DNA of 64,000 bases from Glaciihabitans tibetensis (GTDB lineage: Bacteria; Actinomycetota; Actinomycetes; Actinomycetales; Microbacteriaceae), in the NCBI RefSeq assembly GCF_003003265.1, contig NZ_PVTL01000001.1, positions 248,001 through 312,000 of the forward strand, in the 5' to 3' direction. Positions 1-9,335 of the stretch are shown in pieces. The notes beneath the pieces were generated by a model. That model searched no databases. It was given only the letters and a program-made list of their open reading frames with translations, and was not told the origin of the DNA. Position 1 is the first letter of the stretch. Each line of letters starts with the position of its first letter. The translations under genes were made by a program, and so were the position numbers.

Positions 1-276
1 GGACCATACGATTTCACGCCCGACTGTAAAGCCAAGCAGCGATTTCGCGACCTAATAAAGTAGTTCAGCTACAACCCTAGTCACATCACGGCGACACAAT
101 CGGGTCAGCGCACTCTCTTGGACGCGTTTTCTGCCCCGACCCGGCAGGTCCGACCGCTCTAAGGTCGCGGAATGGCGGGGATCGCGACCGTTGCCAGTTC
201 GTTACCACACAGATGTTGGATTAACTCGACAAATCATGGCTTGTTCTATTGAAAATAGAACTATAAAGTTGAGTTT
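1..276. other. Non-coding start of window
   Basis: No convincing gene is visible on either strand; the short open frames lack family features and a ribosome binding site. The last 40 bases hold the promoter and operator of the GntR gene described separately. The upstream neighbour lies outside the window. Confidence 0.6.
241..267 (+). promoter_or_regulatory. Promoter with perfect 8-3-8 palindromic operator of the gntR operon
   Basis: GTTCTATT (243-250) and AATAGAAC (254-261) form a perfect inverted repeat around a 3-base centre. A TATAAA -10 box (262-267) abuts it and TTGTTC (241-246) is a possible but tightly spaced -35. Transcription would begin around 274-277, at the ATG of the GntR gene, so the message is probably leaderless. 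YtrA-type GntR repressors usually bind palindromes in their own promoters, so autorepression is inferred. Confidence 0.65.
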
Positions 277-627
277 ATGTTGATACGAGTTGATCCCGCC
301 TCGAGTACGGCACTGTTCGAGCAGCTCGCCGCCGGGGTGCGCGCCGAGGTCATGCGCGGCAGGGTGACGGTGGGCCAGAAGCTGCCCGCAGCGAGGGAGC
401 TTGCCACCTCCCTCGACATCAACGTGCACACCGTGTTGCGCGCCTACCAGTTGCTCCGCGACGAGGGTCTTATCGACCTCCGACGCGGGCGGGGCGCCAT
501 CGTCACCGACCACGCGCGCAACTACGCGGCGCTCGCAGAATCGCTGCCGCGCCTCGTCGCCGAGGGGAAACGACTGAACTTATCCGCAAACGCGCTCGCC
601 GCGCTTATCAGAGAGGCATACCTATGA
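277..627 (+). CDS. GntR-family transcriptional regulator, YtrA subfamily
   Basis: A 116-residue protein made of a winged-helix domain (about residues 10-77) and a short helical tail, the usual size of YtrA regulators. Visible hallmarks are KLPAARELA (35-43), TVLRAYQLLRDEGLI (52-66) for the recognition region and the wing GRGAIV (71-76). There is no large effector domain. It overlaps the next gene by four bases (ATGA), so the two are translationally coupled. YtrA regulators generally control the membrane proteins or ABC exporters next to them, often in response to cell-envelope stress. The start ATG has almost no leader and no clear ribosome binding site. Confidence 0.9.
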   Translation: MLIRVDPASSTALFEQLAAGVRAEVMRGRVTVGQKLPAARELATSLDINVHTVLRAYQLLRDEGLIDLRRGRGAIVTDHARNYAALAESLPRLVAEGKRLNLSANALAALIREAYL

Positions 628-1700
628 CACTCATCACTCCGACCCGCGCACCCCGGGCGTATTCACCCGGCCAGGTTCGGCGCATCATCGGTATCGGCGG
701 AGTCACCCCGGTTGTTTTTGCTTTGATCGGCTGCGCCCTGATGGCGTCCTGGGCCCCGGAGCTGCCCGACCCCATCGCTATTCATTGGGGTGCAGGCGGG
801 AGCCCTGACGGGTACGGCTCGCTCGCCAGCGTGATCGCGATGCTTCTGGGCTACGTAGTGCTCTTCTCGGCAATCATCGTGGTGAGCGTCGTCGCACTGC
901 GTTCGTCGCCGCAGCGATCCTCAAAACCTCGGTTGTTGATAGCGGGGAGCATCTGGTTGTCGACGGTGATGGCCTTCGGGCTTACGGGGCTGGTGTGGGC
1001 CCAGCGGGGTCTGGCTGATGCCGCCGACACCGGTTCGGTGGTTGCACCGTTCGTCCTGGGGGTGGCAGTCGGGCTCGTGTTCGGCACCGTGGCCTGGTTC
1101 CTTACCCCGGTACCGGCTCGTCTCGACGCGAGTCTCAATGACGGGGCCCAGCCCGCGATGGCTCTCGCGTCGCATGAGCGCGTCAGCTGGTCGAGGTCGT
1201 CCCGACCCGCCACCAGAACCATCGTTGTGTTCTTCGCCGTTTTTGGCGTGCTCTCGCTCGGGAGTGTGTTGTCCATGGCGCTCACCGCGGCGCCGTGGAT
1301 GTGGGTGACAGTGCTTCTCCTGTGTCTGGTACTCCTTGCATCGGCCGTGTGCTTCTACTGGCGCGTGAGCGTCGACCAGCGCGGCGTGTCCGTGCGATCC
1401 GAAATTGGCGTGCCCACGTTCACAATCCCGTTGGACGAGATCTCAGGAGCGCGCGTTGTGCAGGTCAACCCGCTGGTGGACTTCGGGGGATGGGGCCTGC
1501 GCTGGACAGCGGGCAAAACCGGCATCGTAGTGTGTTCGGGAGAGGCCATCGAGGTGACCAGAAAGTCGGGCAAAATGCTCGTGGTGACGGTGGATGATGC
1601 GGACACGGCGGTCGCGTTGCTTGAGGGCCTGCTCCGTCGACGCGACGCCTCTGTGCCGCCCGCAGCGTCATCACCACCATCCACCCCGACTGTGGGCTAA
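624..1700 (+). CDS. DUF1648-domain membrane protein
   Basis: A 358-residue membrane protein. The N-terminal DUF1648 segment is recognisable from the first membrane helix (about 20-43) followed by the motif LPDPIAIHWG (47-56) and a PDGYGS turn. Further hydrophobic stretches lie around 72-93, 106-126, 138-160, 198-222 and 226-245, followed by a soluble C-terminal domain (about 250-340) with a proline-rich tail. It is paired with the YtrA regulator by a four-base overlap, a common arrangement in Actinobacteria and Firmicutes. The molecular function is unknown; a role in envelope or antibiotic response is only inferred from the regulator. Its stop codon overlaps the predicted ileS -10 box. Confidence 0.85.
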   Translation: MTLITPTRAPRAYSPGQVRRIIGIGGVTPVVFALIGCALMASWAPELPDPIAIHWGAGGSPDGYGSLASVIAMLLGYVVLFSAIIVVSVVALRSSPQRSSKPRLLIAGSIWLSTVMAFGLTGLVWAQRGLADAADTGSVVAPFVLGVAVGLVFGTVAWFLTPVPARLDASLNDGAQPAMALASHERVSWSRSSRPATRTIVVFFAVFGVLSLGSVLSMALTAAPWMWVTVLLLCLVLLASAVCFYWRVSVDQRGVSVRSEIGVPTFTIPLDEISGARVVQVNPLVDFGGWGLRWTAGKTGIVVCSGEAIEVTRKSGKMLVVTVDDADTAVALLEGLLRRRDASVPPAASSPPSTPTVG

Positions 1701-1703
1701 ACT
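1698..1703 (+). promoter_or_regulatory. -10 box of the ileS T-box transcript
   Basis: TAAACT matches the TAnnnT form of actinobacterial -10 boxes and lies directly before the T-box leader, so transcription would start near 1710. It overlaps the TAA stop of the preceding gene. No good -35 hexamer is seen at the expected distance, which is usual in this group. Confidence 0.5.
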
Positions 1704-1709
1704 GGCGCC

Positions 1710-1921
1710 CGAACAACGTTGATCCGGCAATCACCGGGGAGTTTTTGGAAGAACCGTCCGTTGCCCTGCAGGTGGGGCGACGAGCGCAGTAGAACCAAAC
1801 GGGTCTGGCCCGTCACAGCCAATGAACAAGCGGTCGCGGTGACGCGGCAAGCGGGGTGGTACCGCGGAGTCCGGAGAGTGCGGGCGACGTCCTCGTCCAG
1901 ACAATCGCGCGACCTGGAGAG
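1710..1921 (+). ncRNA. T-box riboswitch (tRNA-Ile sensing), translational type, ileS leader
   Basis: The leader carries the T-box core GGTGGTACCGCGG (1854-1866), which pairs with the uncharged tRNA acceptor end. Upstream is a very short Stem I: CCGG (1724-1727) and CCGG (1734-1737) flank an ATC specifier codon for isoleucine (1730-1732). ACGGG/CCCGT (1799-1803/1809-1813) makes a hairpin between specifier and T-box. There is no intrinsic terminator before ileS. Instead TCCAG (1896-1900) can pair with CTGGA (1914-1918), covering the ribosome binding site. This is the actinobacterial ultrashort-Stem-I design that controls translation. Uncharged tRNA-Ile would free the ribosome binding site. Confidence 0.93.
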
Positions 1922-1923
1922 AC

Positions 1924-4900
1924 ATGTCCTACCCCCGCAAATCGTTCGTACCGGCCGATGGCAGCGCCGACGCAAGCACCGCCGGCAGCGAGAGCACCGA
2001 CAGCAGTTCGACCAGTGCGTTCGGCGTCGCAGCATCCCCCAACTTCCCCGATATCGAGAAGCGCATCCTCGCATTCTGGAAGCGGGATGACACGTTCAAG
2101 GCCTCTGTTGCCGCGCGCGAGGGCGCAGACGAATGGGTCTTCTACGACGGCCCGCCCTTCGCGAACGGCTTGCCGCACTACGGCCACCTGCTGACCGGGT
2201 ACGCGAAGGACCTGTTTCCGCGATTCCAGACGATGCGCGGCAAGCAGGTGCATCGGCGCTTCGGGTGGGACACCCACGGCCTCCCCGCCGAGCTCGAAGC
2301 GATGCGCCAGCTCGGTATCACCGAGAAGTCCCAGATCGAAGAAATGGGCATCGCGACCTTCAACGCGAAGGCGCGCGAGTCGGTTCTCGAGTACACGGGT
2401 GAGTGGGAGCAGTACGTCACGCGCCAGGCCCGCTGGGTCGACTTCGAAAACGACTACAAGACTCTCGATGTGACCTTCATGGAGTCCGTCATCTGGGCGT
2501 TCAAGCAGTTGCACACCAAGGAGCTCGCGTACGAGGGCTTCCGGGTGCTGCCTTATTGCTGGCACGACGAGACGCCGCTGTCGAACCACGAGCTGCGCAT
2601 GGACGATGACGTCTACAAGATGCGCCAGGACCAGACCGTCACCGTCACGTTCCCCCTCGACGGAGCCAAGGCGGAGGCGCTTGGACTCACCGGCGTCAAG
2701 GCTCTGGCCTGGACCACCACGCCCTGGACCCTCCCCACCAACCTCGCCCTGGCGGTCGGGCCCGGCATCGAATACGCGGTTGTGCCGTCCGGTCCGCTCG
2801 GCGCCGGAGACGGTTCGGCCGAAGCGGTTTCTGAGTACCTCCTCGCCACCGACACCATCGGCGCCTACGCCAAGGACCTCGGCTACGCGTCGCCAGCGGA
2901 GGCCACCGCTGCGATCAGCCGCACGGTGCTCGGCGCCGAGCTCGACGGCGTCACCTACGACATGCTCTGGGACTACTACGCCGATACCGAGCTGTGGGGC
3001 ACCGAAAACGCCTGGCAGATCCTCGTCGCCGACTACGTGGCCACCGGAGAGGGCACGGGAATCGTGCACCAGGCACCGGCCTACGGCGAGGACGACCAAC
3101 TCGTCACCGGCAAAGCGGGCATTCCTGTCATCCTCTCCGTCGACGATGGCGCCCGATTTCTTCCCGTGATAGCGGATGTCGCGGGGCTGCAGGTCTTCGA
3201 GGCGAACAAGCCCCTCGTGCAGAAGCTGCGCGCCGACGGCCGACTTCTGCGCGTGGCGAGCTACGAGCACAGCTACCCGCACTGCTGGCGCTGCCGCAAT
3301 CCACTGATCTACAAGGCCGTTTCGAGCTGGTTCGTGCGGGTCCCGGAGTTCCGCGACCGTATGGGTGCACTCAACCAGGACATCAACTGGGTGCCCGCCA
3401 ACGTGAAGGACGGCCAGTTCGGCAAGTGGGTGGGTAACGCTCGCGACTGGTCGATCTCGCGTAACCGCTACTGGGGCTCACCGATCCCGATCTGGAAGAG
3501 CGACAACCCGGACTACCCACGCGTCGACGTGTATGGCTCGCTCGACGAGCTCAAGGCAGACTTCGGCAGGCTCCCCACGAACGCGGAGGGACAGCCCGAC
3601 CTGCACCGCCCGTACATCGACGAGCTGACTCGACCGAACCCGGACGACCCGACCGGGGCATCCACCATGCGCCGCATCGAGGACGTCCTCGACGTCTGGT
3701 TCGATTCCGGGTCGATGCCGTTTGCCCAGGTGCACTACCCGTTCGAGAACCGCGAGTGGTTCGAGAGCCACAACCCCGCAGATTTCATCGTGGAGTACAT
3801 CGGGCAGACCCGTGGCTGGTTCTACACGCTGCACACACTTTCGACGGCGCTGTTCGACCGGCCGGCGTTCAAAAACGTCATCAGCCACGGCATCGTTCTT
3901 GGCAGCGACGGGCAGAAGATGTCGAAGTCGCTGCGCAACTATCCTGACGTCAGCGAGGTGTTCGACCGCGACGGCGCCGACGCGATGCGCTGGTTCTTGA
4001 TGTCGTCATCGGTCATCCGCGGCGGCAATCTCGTGGTCACCGAGGAGGGCATCCGCGAGAGCACGCGCCAGTTTCTGCTGCCGCTGTGGAGCACGTACTA
4101 CTTCTTCACGCTGTACGCCAACGCTGCGGGGCCGGTCGATAACCCCGGCTACGAAGCCACCTGGCGCACCGACTCGACCGACGTGCTCGACCGTTACCTG
4201 CTGGCGAAAACACGCCGTCTGATCGACGATGTCACCGCCGATCTCGAGGCACTCGACAGCCCGCTCGCGGCCAACCGCCTGCGCGACTTCGCCGATGTGC
4301 TTACTAACTGGTACGTGCGCCGCAGCCGCGGACGCTTCTGGACCGGGGTCGCCGACGCCAACTCGGTCGATGCGTTCGACACTCTGTTCACGGTGCTCGA
4401 GACGGTCACGCGCGTTGCGGCACCCCTCATCCCGCTGATCGGCGAAGAAATCTGGCAGGGTCTCACCGGCGGTCGAAGCGTGCACCTGCTCGACTGGCCC
4501 GACTCCTCCGCCTTCCCCGCCGACGACGAACTCGAGGCCACGATGGACCGCGTTCGGGAGATCGCATCCTCGGGGCTGTCCCTGCGCAAGGCGAAAAGCC
4601 TGCGGGTGCGTCTGCCGCTGGCCAAACTCACCGTCGTCAGCACCCAAACCGCAGAGCTTGCCCAGTTCGAACAGATCCTCCGCGAGGAACTCAACGTCAA
4701 GGCGCTGGAATTTGTGACCTTCGAGGCGGACAGCCTCGAAAAGTTCGGCATCAGCCACAAGCTCGCGGTCAACGCGCGCGCCGCGGGGCCCCGGATCGGA
4801 AAGCAGGTGCAGACCGTTATCCAGGCTGCCCGTGCCGGCGACTGGCAACACACGGCAGACGGGGTGGTCGCGGGCGGGATCGCACTGCTGCCTTCGGAAT

Positions 4901-5337
4901 ACGAGCTGACCCTGCAATTGAGTGACCCGTCGAGCGCGATCGCGTTCCTGAGCGGCAGCGGATTCGTGCTGCTCGACACCGTCACGACACCGGAACTTAC
5001 GGCCGAGGGCCTCGCCCGCGACCTCATCCGGGCCGTCCAGGACACCCGGAAGGCCGCGGGACTGCAGGTCAGCGACCGGATCCGCCTCGCGATCGTCGGG
5101 GAGAGCGCCGAAGACGTTGCCGCGCTCACGAACTTCGGCGACACGATTGCCGCAGAGACCCTCTCAACCTCATTCACCGTCACCTTGGCCCCGGATGCGC
5201 TGACCACAGCGGCACTGGACGCTGCGGCCGGCGGCGAACGTGCCGTTCTGTCCGGCGGGCAATTTTCTAACTCCGGCGTTCTGGTGATTGATCTCTGGAA
5301 GTCAGACGCAACACAATTGGAAGCAAGCAATGTCTAA
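1924..5337 (+). CDS. ileS: Isoleucine-tRNA ligase
   Basis: Cytoplasmic class I aminoacyl-tRNA synthetase that attaches isoleucine to tRNA-Ile. At 1137 residues it is somewhat long because of a serine-rich, probably disordered N-terminal extension (about 1-38). The HIGH-type motif is HYGH at 85-88 within [15 protein letters not shown], and KMSKS is intact at 665-669. The CP1 editing domain lies between them and an anticodon-binding domain follows. The ATG is fixed by the GGAGAG ribosome binding site at the end of the T-box leader. The last eight bases overlap the start of folC, so the two are likely co-translated. Confidence 0.98.
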   Translation: MSYPRKSFVPADGSADASTAGSESTDSSSTSAFGVAASPNFPDIEKRILAFWKRDDTFKASVAAREGADEWVFYDGPPFANGLPHYGHLLTGYAKDLFPRFQTMRGKQVHRRFGWDTHGLPAELEAMRQLGITEKSQIEEMGIATFNAKARESVLEYTGEWEQYVTRQARWVDFENDYKTLDVTFMESVIWAFKQLHTKELAYEGFRVLPYCWHDETPLSNHELRMDDDVYKMRQDQTVTVTFPLDGAKAEALGLTGVKALAWTTTPWTLPTNLALAVGPGIEYAVVPSGPLGAGDGSAEAVSEYLLATDTIGAYAKDLGYASPAEATAAISRTVLGAELDGVTYDMLWDYYADTELWGTENAWQILVADYVATGEGTGIVHQAPAYGEDDQLVTGKAGIPVILSVDDGARFLPVIADVAGLQVFEANKPLVQKLRADGRLLRVASYEHSYPHCWRCRNPLIYKAVSSWFVRVPEFRDRMGALNQDINWVPANVKDGQFGKWVGNARDWSISRNRYWGSPIPIWKSDNPDYPRVDVYGSLDELKADFGRLPTNAEGQPDLHRPYIDELTRPNPDDPTGASTMRRIEDVLDVWFDSGSMPFAQVHYPFENREWFESHNPADFIVEYIGQTRGWFYTLHTLSTALFDRPAFKNVISHGIVLGSDGQKMSKSLRNYPDVSEVFDRDGADAMRWFLMSSSVIRGGNLVVTEEGIRESTRQFLLPLWSTYYFFTLYANAAGPVDNPGYEATWRTDSTDVLDRYLLAKTRRLIDDVTADLEALDSPLAANRLRDFADVLTNWYVRRSRGRFWTGVADANSVDAFDTLFTVLETVTRVAAPLIPLIGEEIWQGLTGGRSVHLLDWPDSSAFPADDELEATMDRVREIASSGLSLRKAKSLRVRLPLAKLTVVSTQTAELAQFEQILREELNVKALEFVTFEADSLEKFGISHKLAVNARAAGPRIGKQVQTVIQAARAGDWQHTADGVVAGGIALLPSEYELTLQLSDPSSAIAFLSGSGFVLLDTVTTPELTAEGLARDLIRAVQDTRKAAGLQVSDRIRLAIVGESAEDVAALTNFGDTIAAETLSTSFTVTLAPDALTTAALDAAAGGERAVLSGGQFSNSGVLVIDLWKSDATQLEASNV

Positions 5338-6730
5338 AAATAATGACCTGGAAGACGACCGCGAAGTTGGCGACTACGACGACGGTCTGTACGAGCGTGC
5401 CGCTCGCGACGCGTACGAGCAACTCCTCGAGCGCGTGGGGGAGGCCTCCCCGCAGCCGCGCCTGAGCGCAACGCGCCGCGCGGTCGAGATGCTGGGTGAC
5501 CCGCAGAAGGCGTATCCCGTCATCCACATCACGGGGACCAACGGCAAGACCTCGACCAGCCGCATGATCGAGTCGCTCCTGCGAGCCCACGACCTGCGCA
5601 CGGGATTGCTCACCAGCCCGCACCTCGAGCGGATCAACGAGCGCATTGTGATCGATGGTGAACCCATTTCCAACCAGGCCTTCGCGGAGAACTGGAAGGA
5701 CATCACGCCGTTCCTCCAACTCGCCGACGCCGAACTGGTCGCGGCTGGCGAGGTGCCCCTGAGCTTTTTCGAGGCGCTGACCGTTCTCGCTTTTGCGGCG
5801 TTTGCAGATGCACCGGTGGATGTCGCGGTGCTCGAGGTCGGAATGGGCGGCGAGTGGGACTCCACCAACGTCGCCGACGCCCAGGTAGCGGTGTTTGCGC
5901 CCGTCGCGCTCGACCACGAAGCACGCCTCGGCAACACCGTGCGGGAGATCGCCGCGACCAAGGCCGGCATCATCAAGGACGACTCGGCCGTGGTGTCCGC
6001 AAGCCAGGGCGCCGACGTGATCGTCGAGCTGGAACGAGCCGCCGCGGCACACGGCACCCGGTTGGCGGTCGAGGGCAACGAGTTCTCCCTCGCCTCGGGA
6101 ACCGTAGCCGTCGGCGGGCAGGTGATCTCGGTTTCCGGGCTCGCCGGAACCTACTCCGACCTGTTCCTTCCGCTCTTCGGCGACCACCAGGCGCACAACG
6201 CGGCCCTGGCAATCGCCGCAGTGGAAGCATTCATTGGTGGGGGAGCGCAGCCTCTCGGTGCCGATGTTGTCGCCGAGGGTCTCGCCACGGTGACGTCGCC
6301 GGGCCGGTTGCAGGTCGTGGGGATCGAGCCGACCGTGGTGGTGGATGCCGCGCACAACCCGCACGGGGCTGAGGCGTTGGCCGCCGCGTTGCCGCAGTAT
6401 TTCACCTTCGACCACATCACGGCCGTGATCGGTGTGCTTGCCGACAAGGACGCCGAGGGGATCGTGCGCGCGCTCGACGGGGTGGTGAACGAGTTTGTGG
6501 TGACACAGTCCACGTCGGACCGTGCCGTAGACGCTGACGATCTGGCAGCCATCGTGGTGGCCATCGCCGGCGCCGACCGCGTCATCGTCGAACCGTCGCT
6601 CGAGGCCGCGCTGGACACTGCGCGGGACAGCGCCGCGCGCACCGATAAGGGTGCGGTCGTCGTCGCGGGGTCGATCACGCTCGTCGCCGACGTGATGTCG
6701 ATGGCCTCCGACCAGGGCTGGAAAAAGTGA
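5330..6730 (+). CDS. folC: Bifunctional dihydrofolate synthase / folylpolyglutamate synthase
   Basis: A 466-residue Mur-ligase-like enzyme that joins glutamate to dihydropteroate and extends the polyglutamate tail of folates. The ATP-binding loop GTNGKTSTS (69-77) and the downstream DAAHNPHG motif, which starts the C-terminal glutamate-ligase domain, are both present. I chose the ATG at 5330 because GGAAG lies just upstream; a longer frame starting at 5288 has no ribosome binding site and would overlap ileS by 50 bases. The charged N-terminal 20 residues are poorly conserved in the family. It is followed by its usual actinobacterial neighbour, a DUF4233 protein. Confidence 0.95.
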   Translation: MSKNNDLEDDREVGDYDDGLYERAARDAYEQLLERVGEASPQPRLSATRRAVEMLGDPQKAYPVIHITGTNGKTSTSRMIESLLRAHDLRTGLLTSPHLERINERIVIDGEPISNQAFAENWKDITPFLQLADAELVAAGEVPLSFFEALTVLAFAAFADAPVDVAVLEVGMGGEWDSTNVADAQVAVFAPVALDHEARLGNTVREIAATKAGIIKDDSAVVSASQGADVIVELERAAAAHGTRLAVEGNEFSLASGTVAVGGQVISVSGLAGTYSDLFLPLFGDHQAHNAALAIAAVEAFIGGGAQPLGADVVAEGLATVTSPGRLQVVGIEPTVVVDAAHNPHGAEALAAALPQYFTFDHITAVIGVLADKDAEGIVRALDGVVNEFVVTQSTSDRAVDADDLAAIVVAIAGADRVIVEPSLEAALDTARDSAARTDKGAVVVAGSITLVADVMSMASDQGWKK

Positions 6731-6745
6731 CGCGCGGGGTGCTCG

Positions 6746-7114
6746 GTGAGTGAGTCCCAGCCGGGCCGTGCCCGACGGGTACGCAGCGTCACGGAGTTGC
6801 TGCTCAGCATCGTGCTCGCTCTCGAGGCCATCGTGGTGTTCTTCGTCACGCTCACGGTCTACGGGCTCGACGTCCTCGACCCCGTGACGGCGTTCGTCAG
6901 CGGTGCGGTTCTGGTCGTCCTGTTGATGGCGACCGCACTGCTGCTGCGCTATCCCTGGGGCATCTGGCTCGGGTGGGCCCTGCAGGTTGTGCTGCTCGCG
7001 TCCGGGGCGTTGCTGCCCGCGTTGTACTTTGTTGCGGCAATATTCATCGCAATGTGGGTGTACTGCTTTATCCGGGGGCGTCAGATTGACAGGGGCCGCG
7101 CCGCACAACAATAA
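6746..7114 (+). CDS. DUF4233 membrane protein
   Basis: A 122-residue protein with four predicted membrane helices (about 13-35, 40-65, 68-88 and 92-112) and the short loop FVTLTVYGLDVLDP typical of DUF4233. The family is found almost only in Actinobacteria and nearly always directly after folC, as here (15-base gap). The biochemical role is unknown; the fixed position next to folC is its only functional hint. The GTG start follows GGGGTG weakly; no better start is available before the conserved region. Confidence 0.85.
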   Translation: MSESQPGRARRVRSVTELLLSIVLALEAIVVFFVTLTVYGLDVLDPVTAFVSGAVLVVLLMATALLLRYPWGIWLGWALQVVLLASGALLPALYFVAAIFIAMWVYCFIRGRQIDRGRAAQQ

Positions 7115-7199
7115 GCGGGATGCGGCACTTGGTTGCCCGGCTCGGTACAGTGAAAATCCCCGGGGCAAGTTATTGCCCCTCGGCAGAGAAAGAGATCCC

Positions 7200-7613
7200 A
7201 TGAACATCGAAGAAACGCTCGTCCTGGTGAAACCCGATGGTGTGGCGCGCAACCTCACCGGTGAGATCCTCCGCCGCATTGAGGCCAAGGGATACAGCCT
7301 GGTCGACATCAAGCTGGTAGAGCCCGATCGCGACCTTCTCGCACAGCACTACGCCGAGCACGAGGGCAAGCCGTTCTACGAGCCGCTCGTGGAGTTCATG
7401 GAGAGCGGCCCCATTGTCGCTATCCGCATCGCCGGCAACCGGGTGATCGAGGGTTTCCGTTCTCTTGCCGGAACCACTGACCCCACGACCGCTGCGCCCG
7501 GCACCATCCGTGGTGACTTCGGACGGGACTGGGGGCTCAAGGTGCAGCAGAACCTGGTTCACGGCAGCGACTCGCCCGAATCAGCGGCGCGGGAGCTCGC
7601 GCTCTGGTTCTAA
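7200..7613 (+). CDS. ndk: Nucleoside diphosphate kinase
   Basis: A 137-residue enzyme, the standard length, that transfers the terminal phosphate of ATP to other nucleoside diphosphates through a phosphohistidine. The N-terminus TLVLVKPDGVARN and the active-site histidine in NLVHGSDSPESA near the C-terminus are intact. The ATG at 7200 is preceded by GAGAAAGAGA, so the longer upstream frame is rejected. The bases around and after the stop form a degenerate 17-base repeat and then a strong bidirectional terminator. Confidence 0.97.
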   Translation: MNIEETLVLVKPDGVARNLTGEILRRIEAKGYSLVDIKLVEPDRDLLAQHYAEHEGKPFYEPLVEFMESGPIVAIRIAGNRVIEGFRSLAGTTDPTTAAPGTIRGDFGRDWGLKVQQNLVHGSDSPESAARELALWF

Positions 7614-7664
7614 GCTCACTCCGGTTCTAGGGTCTCACCGGTTGTGAGGTCCCACCTGTTGTAA
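7597..7664 (+). repeat. Degenerate 17-base tandem repeat starting in the ndk stop region
   Basis: Four successive 17-base blocks (7597-7613, 7614-7630, 7631-7647, 7648-7664) share the core CTCnCnGGTTnTAG or its variants. The first block is the end of ndk including its TAA stop. Divergence rises with distance, consistent with old slippage or duplication at the 3' end of the gene. Confidence 0.5.
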
Positions 7665-7677
7665 AAGACACAAAACA

Positions 7678-7713
7678 AATGCCCGCGGATGCTGTGAAGC
7701 ATCGGCGGGCATT
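7678..7713. terminator. Bidirectional terminator between ndk and the DsbA-like gene
   Basis: AATGCCCGC (7678-7686) pairs with GCGGGCATT (7705-7713), and GATGCT/AGCATC (7688-7693/7698-7703) extends the stem around a GTGA loop. T-rich bases follow on both strands, so it can end both convergent transcripts. Confidence 0.88.
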
Positions 7714-7730
7714 GGTGTTTCAGGTGCGCG

Positions 7731-8615
7731 TTACTCCGTGGGAGTTTCCTCCGCGGCCGCAGTCATCACGTCGGTGACGAAGGTGCTGAAGGCTTCGGGG
7801 TCGTCGAGGGCGCCGGTGTACTGGCTTCCGTTCACCAGCACCGTGGGGGTGCCGGTGACGGCCGCGACCTCGGTGTTGGGAAGCGGCCCCTCGAGTGCGC
7901 GCTCGGTTGCACCAGCGACCCACTCCGAGAACGTGCCGTCGGTGATGCAGGACGCGACGTCGTCGCCATCCGATCCCGCCGCTGCGATCAATTCGACGAG
8001 TTCGTCGTCGGTGAGGCCCGTGGTTGCTTCCTCCGGCTGATCGGCGAACAGCGCCGTGTTGACCGCGAGGAAGTTATCCGGGTCGTAGTTCGCAACACAC
8101 GCCGCAGCGTTTGCCGATCGGGTGGAGTATTCGCTCCCGAGTGACTGGCTGTCGAGGATCGAGATCGGGTGCACCTCGAGGGTTGCGGCGCCCGAGGTGA
8201 CCCAGCTCGCGATCTGTTCGCCGTTGGTGTTCTCGAAGTTCCCGCAGTAGGGGCACAGATAGTCGAGGTAGACGACGATGTTGGCCACGTCGGTCGACTC
8301 GCTGACGTCGGTCGCGACCGGGACCGAATCTGGCTGCAGCGCCGCGGTCGAGACGGCGGTAGCCGCGCTCCCGTCGCCCGTGATGACGATGCCGTCACTC
8401 AGCATGTTGAGCGGCCCGGTGGTGGGCTTGGCTGACGTCGTCACCACCAGCGCGACAACCGCGACGATGGCGAGCGCGCCGAGAATGACGGACCCCTGGG
8501 TGATCAGGCGGCGTCTCTTCTTGCGCTTCTGCTCGGCCTCGCGGGTCTCGCGCGCGAGTTCCCGCGCGTGCTCACGCTTCTGGTTTTTGGTTAGTGGCTG
8601 GCGGTCGTTGGTCAT
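7731..8615 (-). CDS. DsbA-like membrane-anchored thiol-disulfide oxidoreductase
   Basis: A 294-residue protein with a charged cytoplasmic N-terminus, one membrane anchor (about 38-61) and an extracellular thioredoxin-like domain. The active site is CPYC (121-124) inside YLDYLCPYCGNFE, and the DSBA-type C-terminal region has the cis-proline stretch GTPTVLVNG. It probably forms or rearranges disulfides in exported proteins and is likely reoxidised by the VKOR protein encoded directly upstream on the same strand. It belongs to the actinobacterial single-pass DsbA/MtDsbA group rather than soluble periplasmic DsbA. Confidence 0.92.
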   Translation of the reverse strand: MTNDRQPLTKNQKREHARELARETREAEQKRKKRRRLITQGSVILGALAIVAVVALVVTTSAKPTTGPLNMLSDGIVITGDGSAATAVSTAALQPDSVPVATDVSESTDVANIVVYLDYLCPYCGNFENTNGEQIASWVTSGAATLEVHPISILDSQSLGSEYSTRSANAAACVANYDPDNFLAVNTALFADQPEEATTGLTDDELVELIAAAGSDGDDVASCITDGTFSEWVAGATERALEGPLPNTEVAAVTGTPTVLVNGSQYTGALDDPEAFSTFVTDVMTAAAEETPTE

Positions 8616-8634
8616 ACGCCCCTCGTGTCGTTGC

Positions 8635-8650
8635 GGGGCGCTATCGCCCC
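8635..8650 (-). other. Hairpin upstream of the DsbA-like gene
   Basis: GGGGCG and CGCCCC close on a four-base loop, about 20 bases before the start codon of the DsbA-like gene and about 85 bases after the VKOR stop. There is no T tract. It could be a weak attenuator, a partial terminator or an accessibility element in the leader. Confidence 0.35.
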
Positions 8651-8735
8651 GAAGAGACGCTACTGACGAATCTTAACCAAAGTTTATGCCCGGGCTGTGA
8701 GTGTGCCGTGTGACCAAAGACCTTCCCTGACGGCC

Positions 8736-9335
8736 TCAGAGGAACGAGAGCACATCGAGTCTGAGCTGCGCAACGAGCGCGATCACAAGGTACGAAGCGA
8801 CGGTGATGAACGGCACCCAGCCGTAGGCCGCACGGAACAACCGCCTGGCGCGGGCTGAAACCGGCACCACTCCGTTCGACAGGCAGTAGAGCACCACCGC
8901 CCAAAACATCGGGATCGTCACCGACCACACCACCATGCACCACGGGCACAGCGTGCCGAGGGTGAAAATGCTCTGCGACAGCAGCCAGATGACGAAGGCA
9001 AGGCCGGCGGTGAGGCCCAGCGCAAAGAGGATCCAGAACCACCGTGCGAATTTTGCCCCGGCGAGGATCGCAACACCAACGAAGATCGGCGCGCAGAAGG
9101 CAGCCAAACCGATGAGGGGGTTAGGGAACCCGAAGACCGCGCCCTGCCAGGAGTCGAGATTCTTGCCGCACTGCACCACAATGCTGAAATCGCAGCTCAG
9201 GTCCACACTGGGATTGACCAGCACGTCGAACTTGGCGAGGGTGAGTTCGAACGCGGAATACCAGCCGATGATGCCGCCGACGATGAGTAAGAGTGCGAGC
9301 GCGACGGGGCGCCGGGAAGACGGAAAGCTGGTCAT
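8736..9335 (-). CDS. Vitamin K epoxide reductase (VKOR) family protein
   Basis: A 199-residue, four- to five-helix integral membrane protein. It shows the VKOR loop cysteines C48 and C56 and the membrane CxxC pair C130-P-W-C133. VKOR homologues pass electrons from DsbA-like partners to quinone and replace DsbB in Actinobacteria. The DsbA-like gene follows on the same strand 120 bases downstream, so the two most likely form one oxidative-folding module. The length is that of a stand-alone VKOR; there is no fused thioredoxin domain. Confidence 0.93.
   Translation of the reverse strand: MTSFPSSRRPVALALLLIVGGIIGWYSAFELTLAKFDVLVNPSVDLSCDFSIVVQCGKNLDSWQGAVFGFPNPLIGLAAFCAPIFVGVAILAGAKFARWFWILFALGLTAGLAFVIWLLSQSIFTLGTLCPWCMVVWSVTIPMFWAVVLYCLSNGVVPVSARARRLFRAAYGWVPFITVASYLVIALVAQLRLDVLSFL

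Noticed and set aside
1813..3282. A 489-residue open frame on the minus strand across ileS
   Set aside because: It is antisense to the conserved IleS core, has no family motif and reflects GC-rich codon bias.
5267..7312. A 681-residue minus-strand open frame across folC and DUF4233
   Set aside because: Shadow of well-supported genes on the other strand; composition is His/Arg/Gly-rich without domains.
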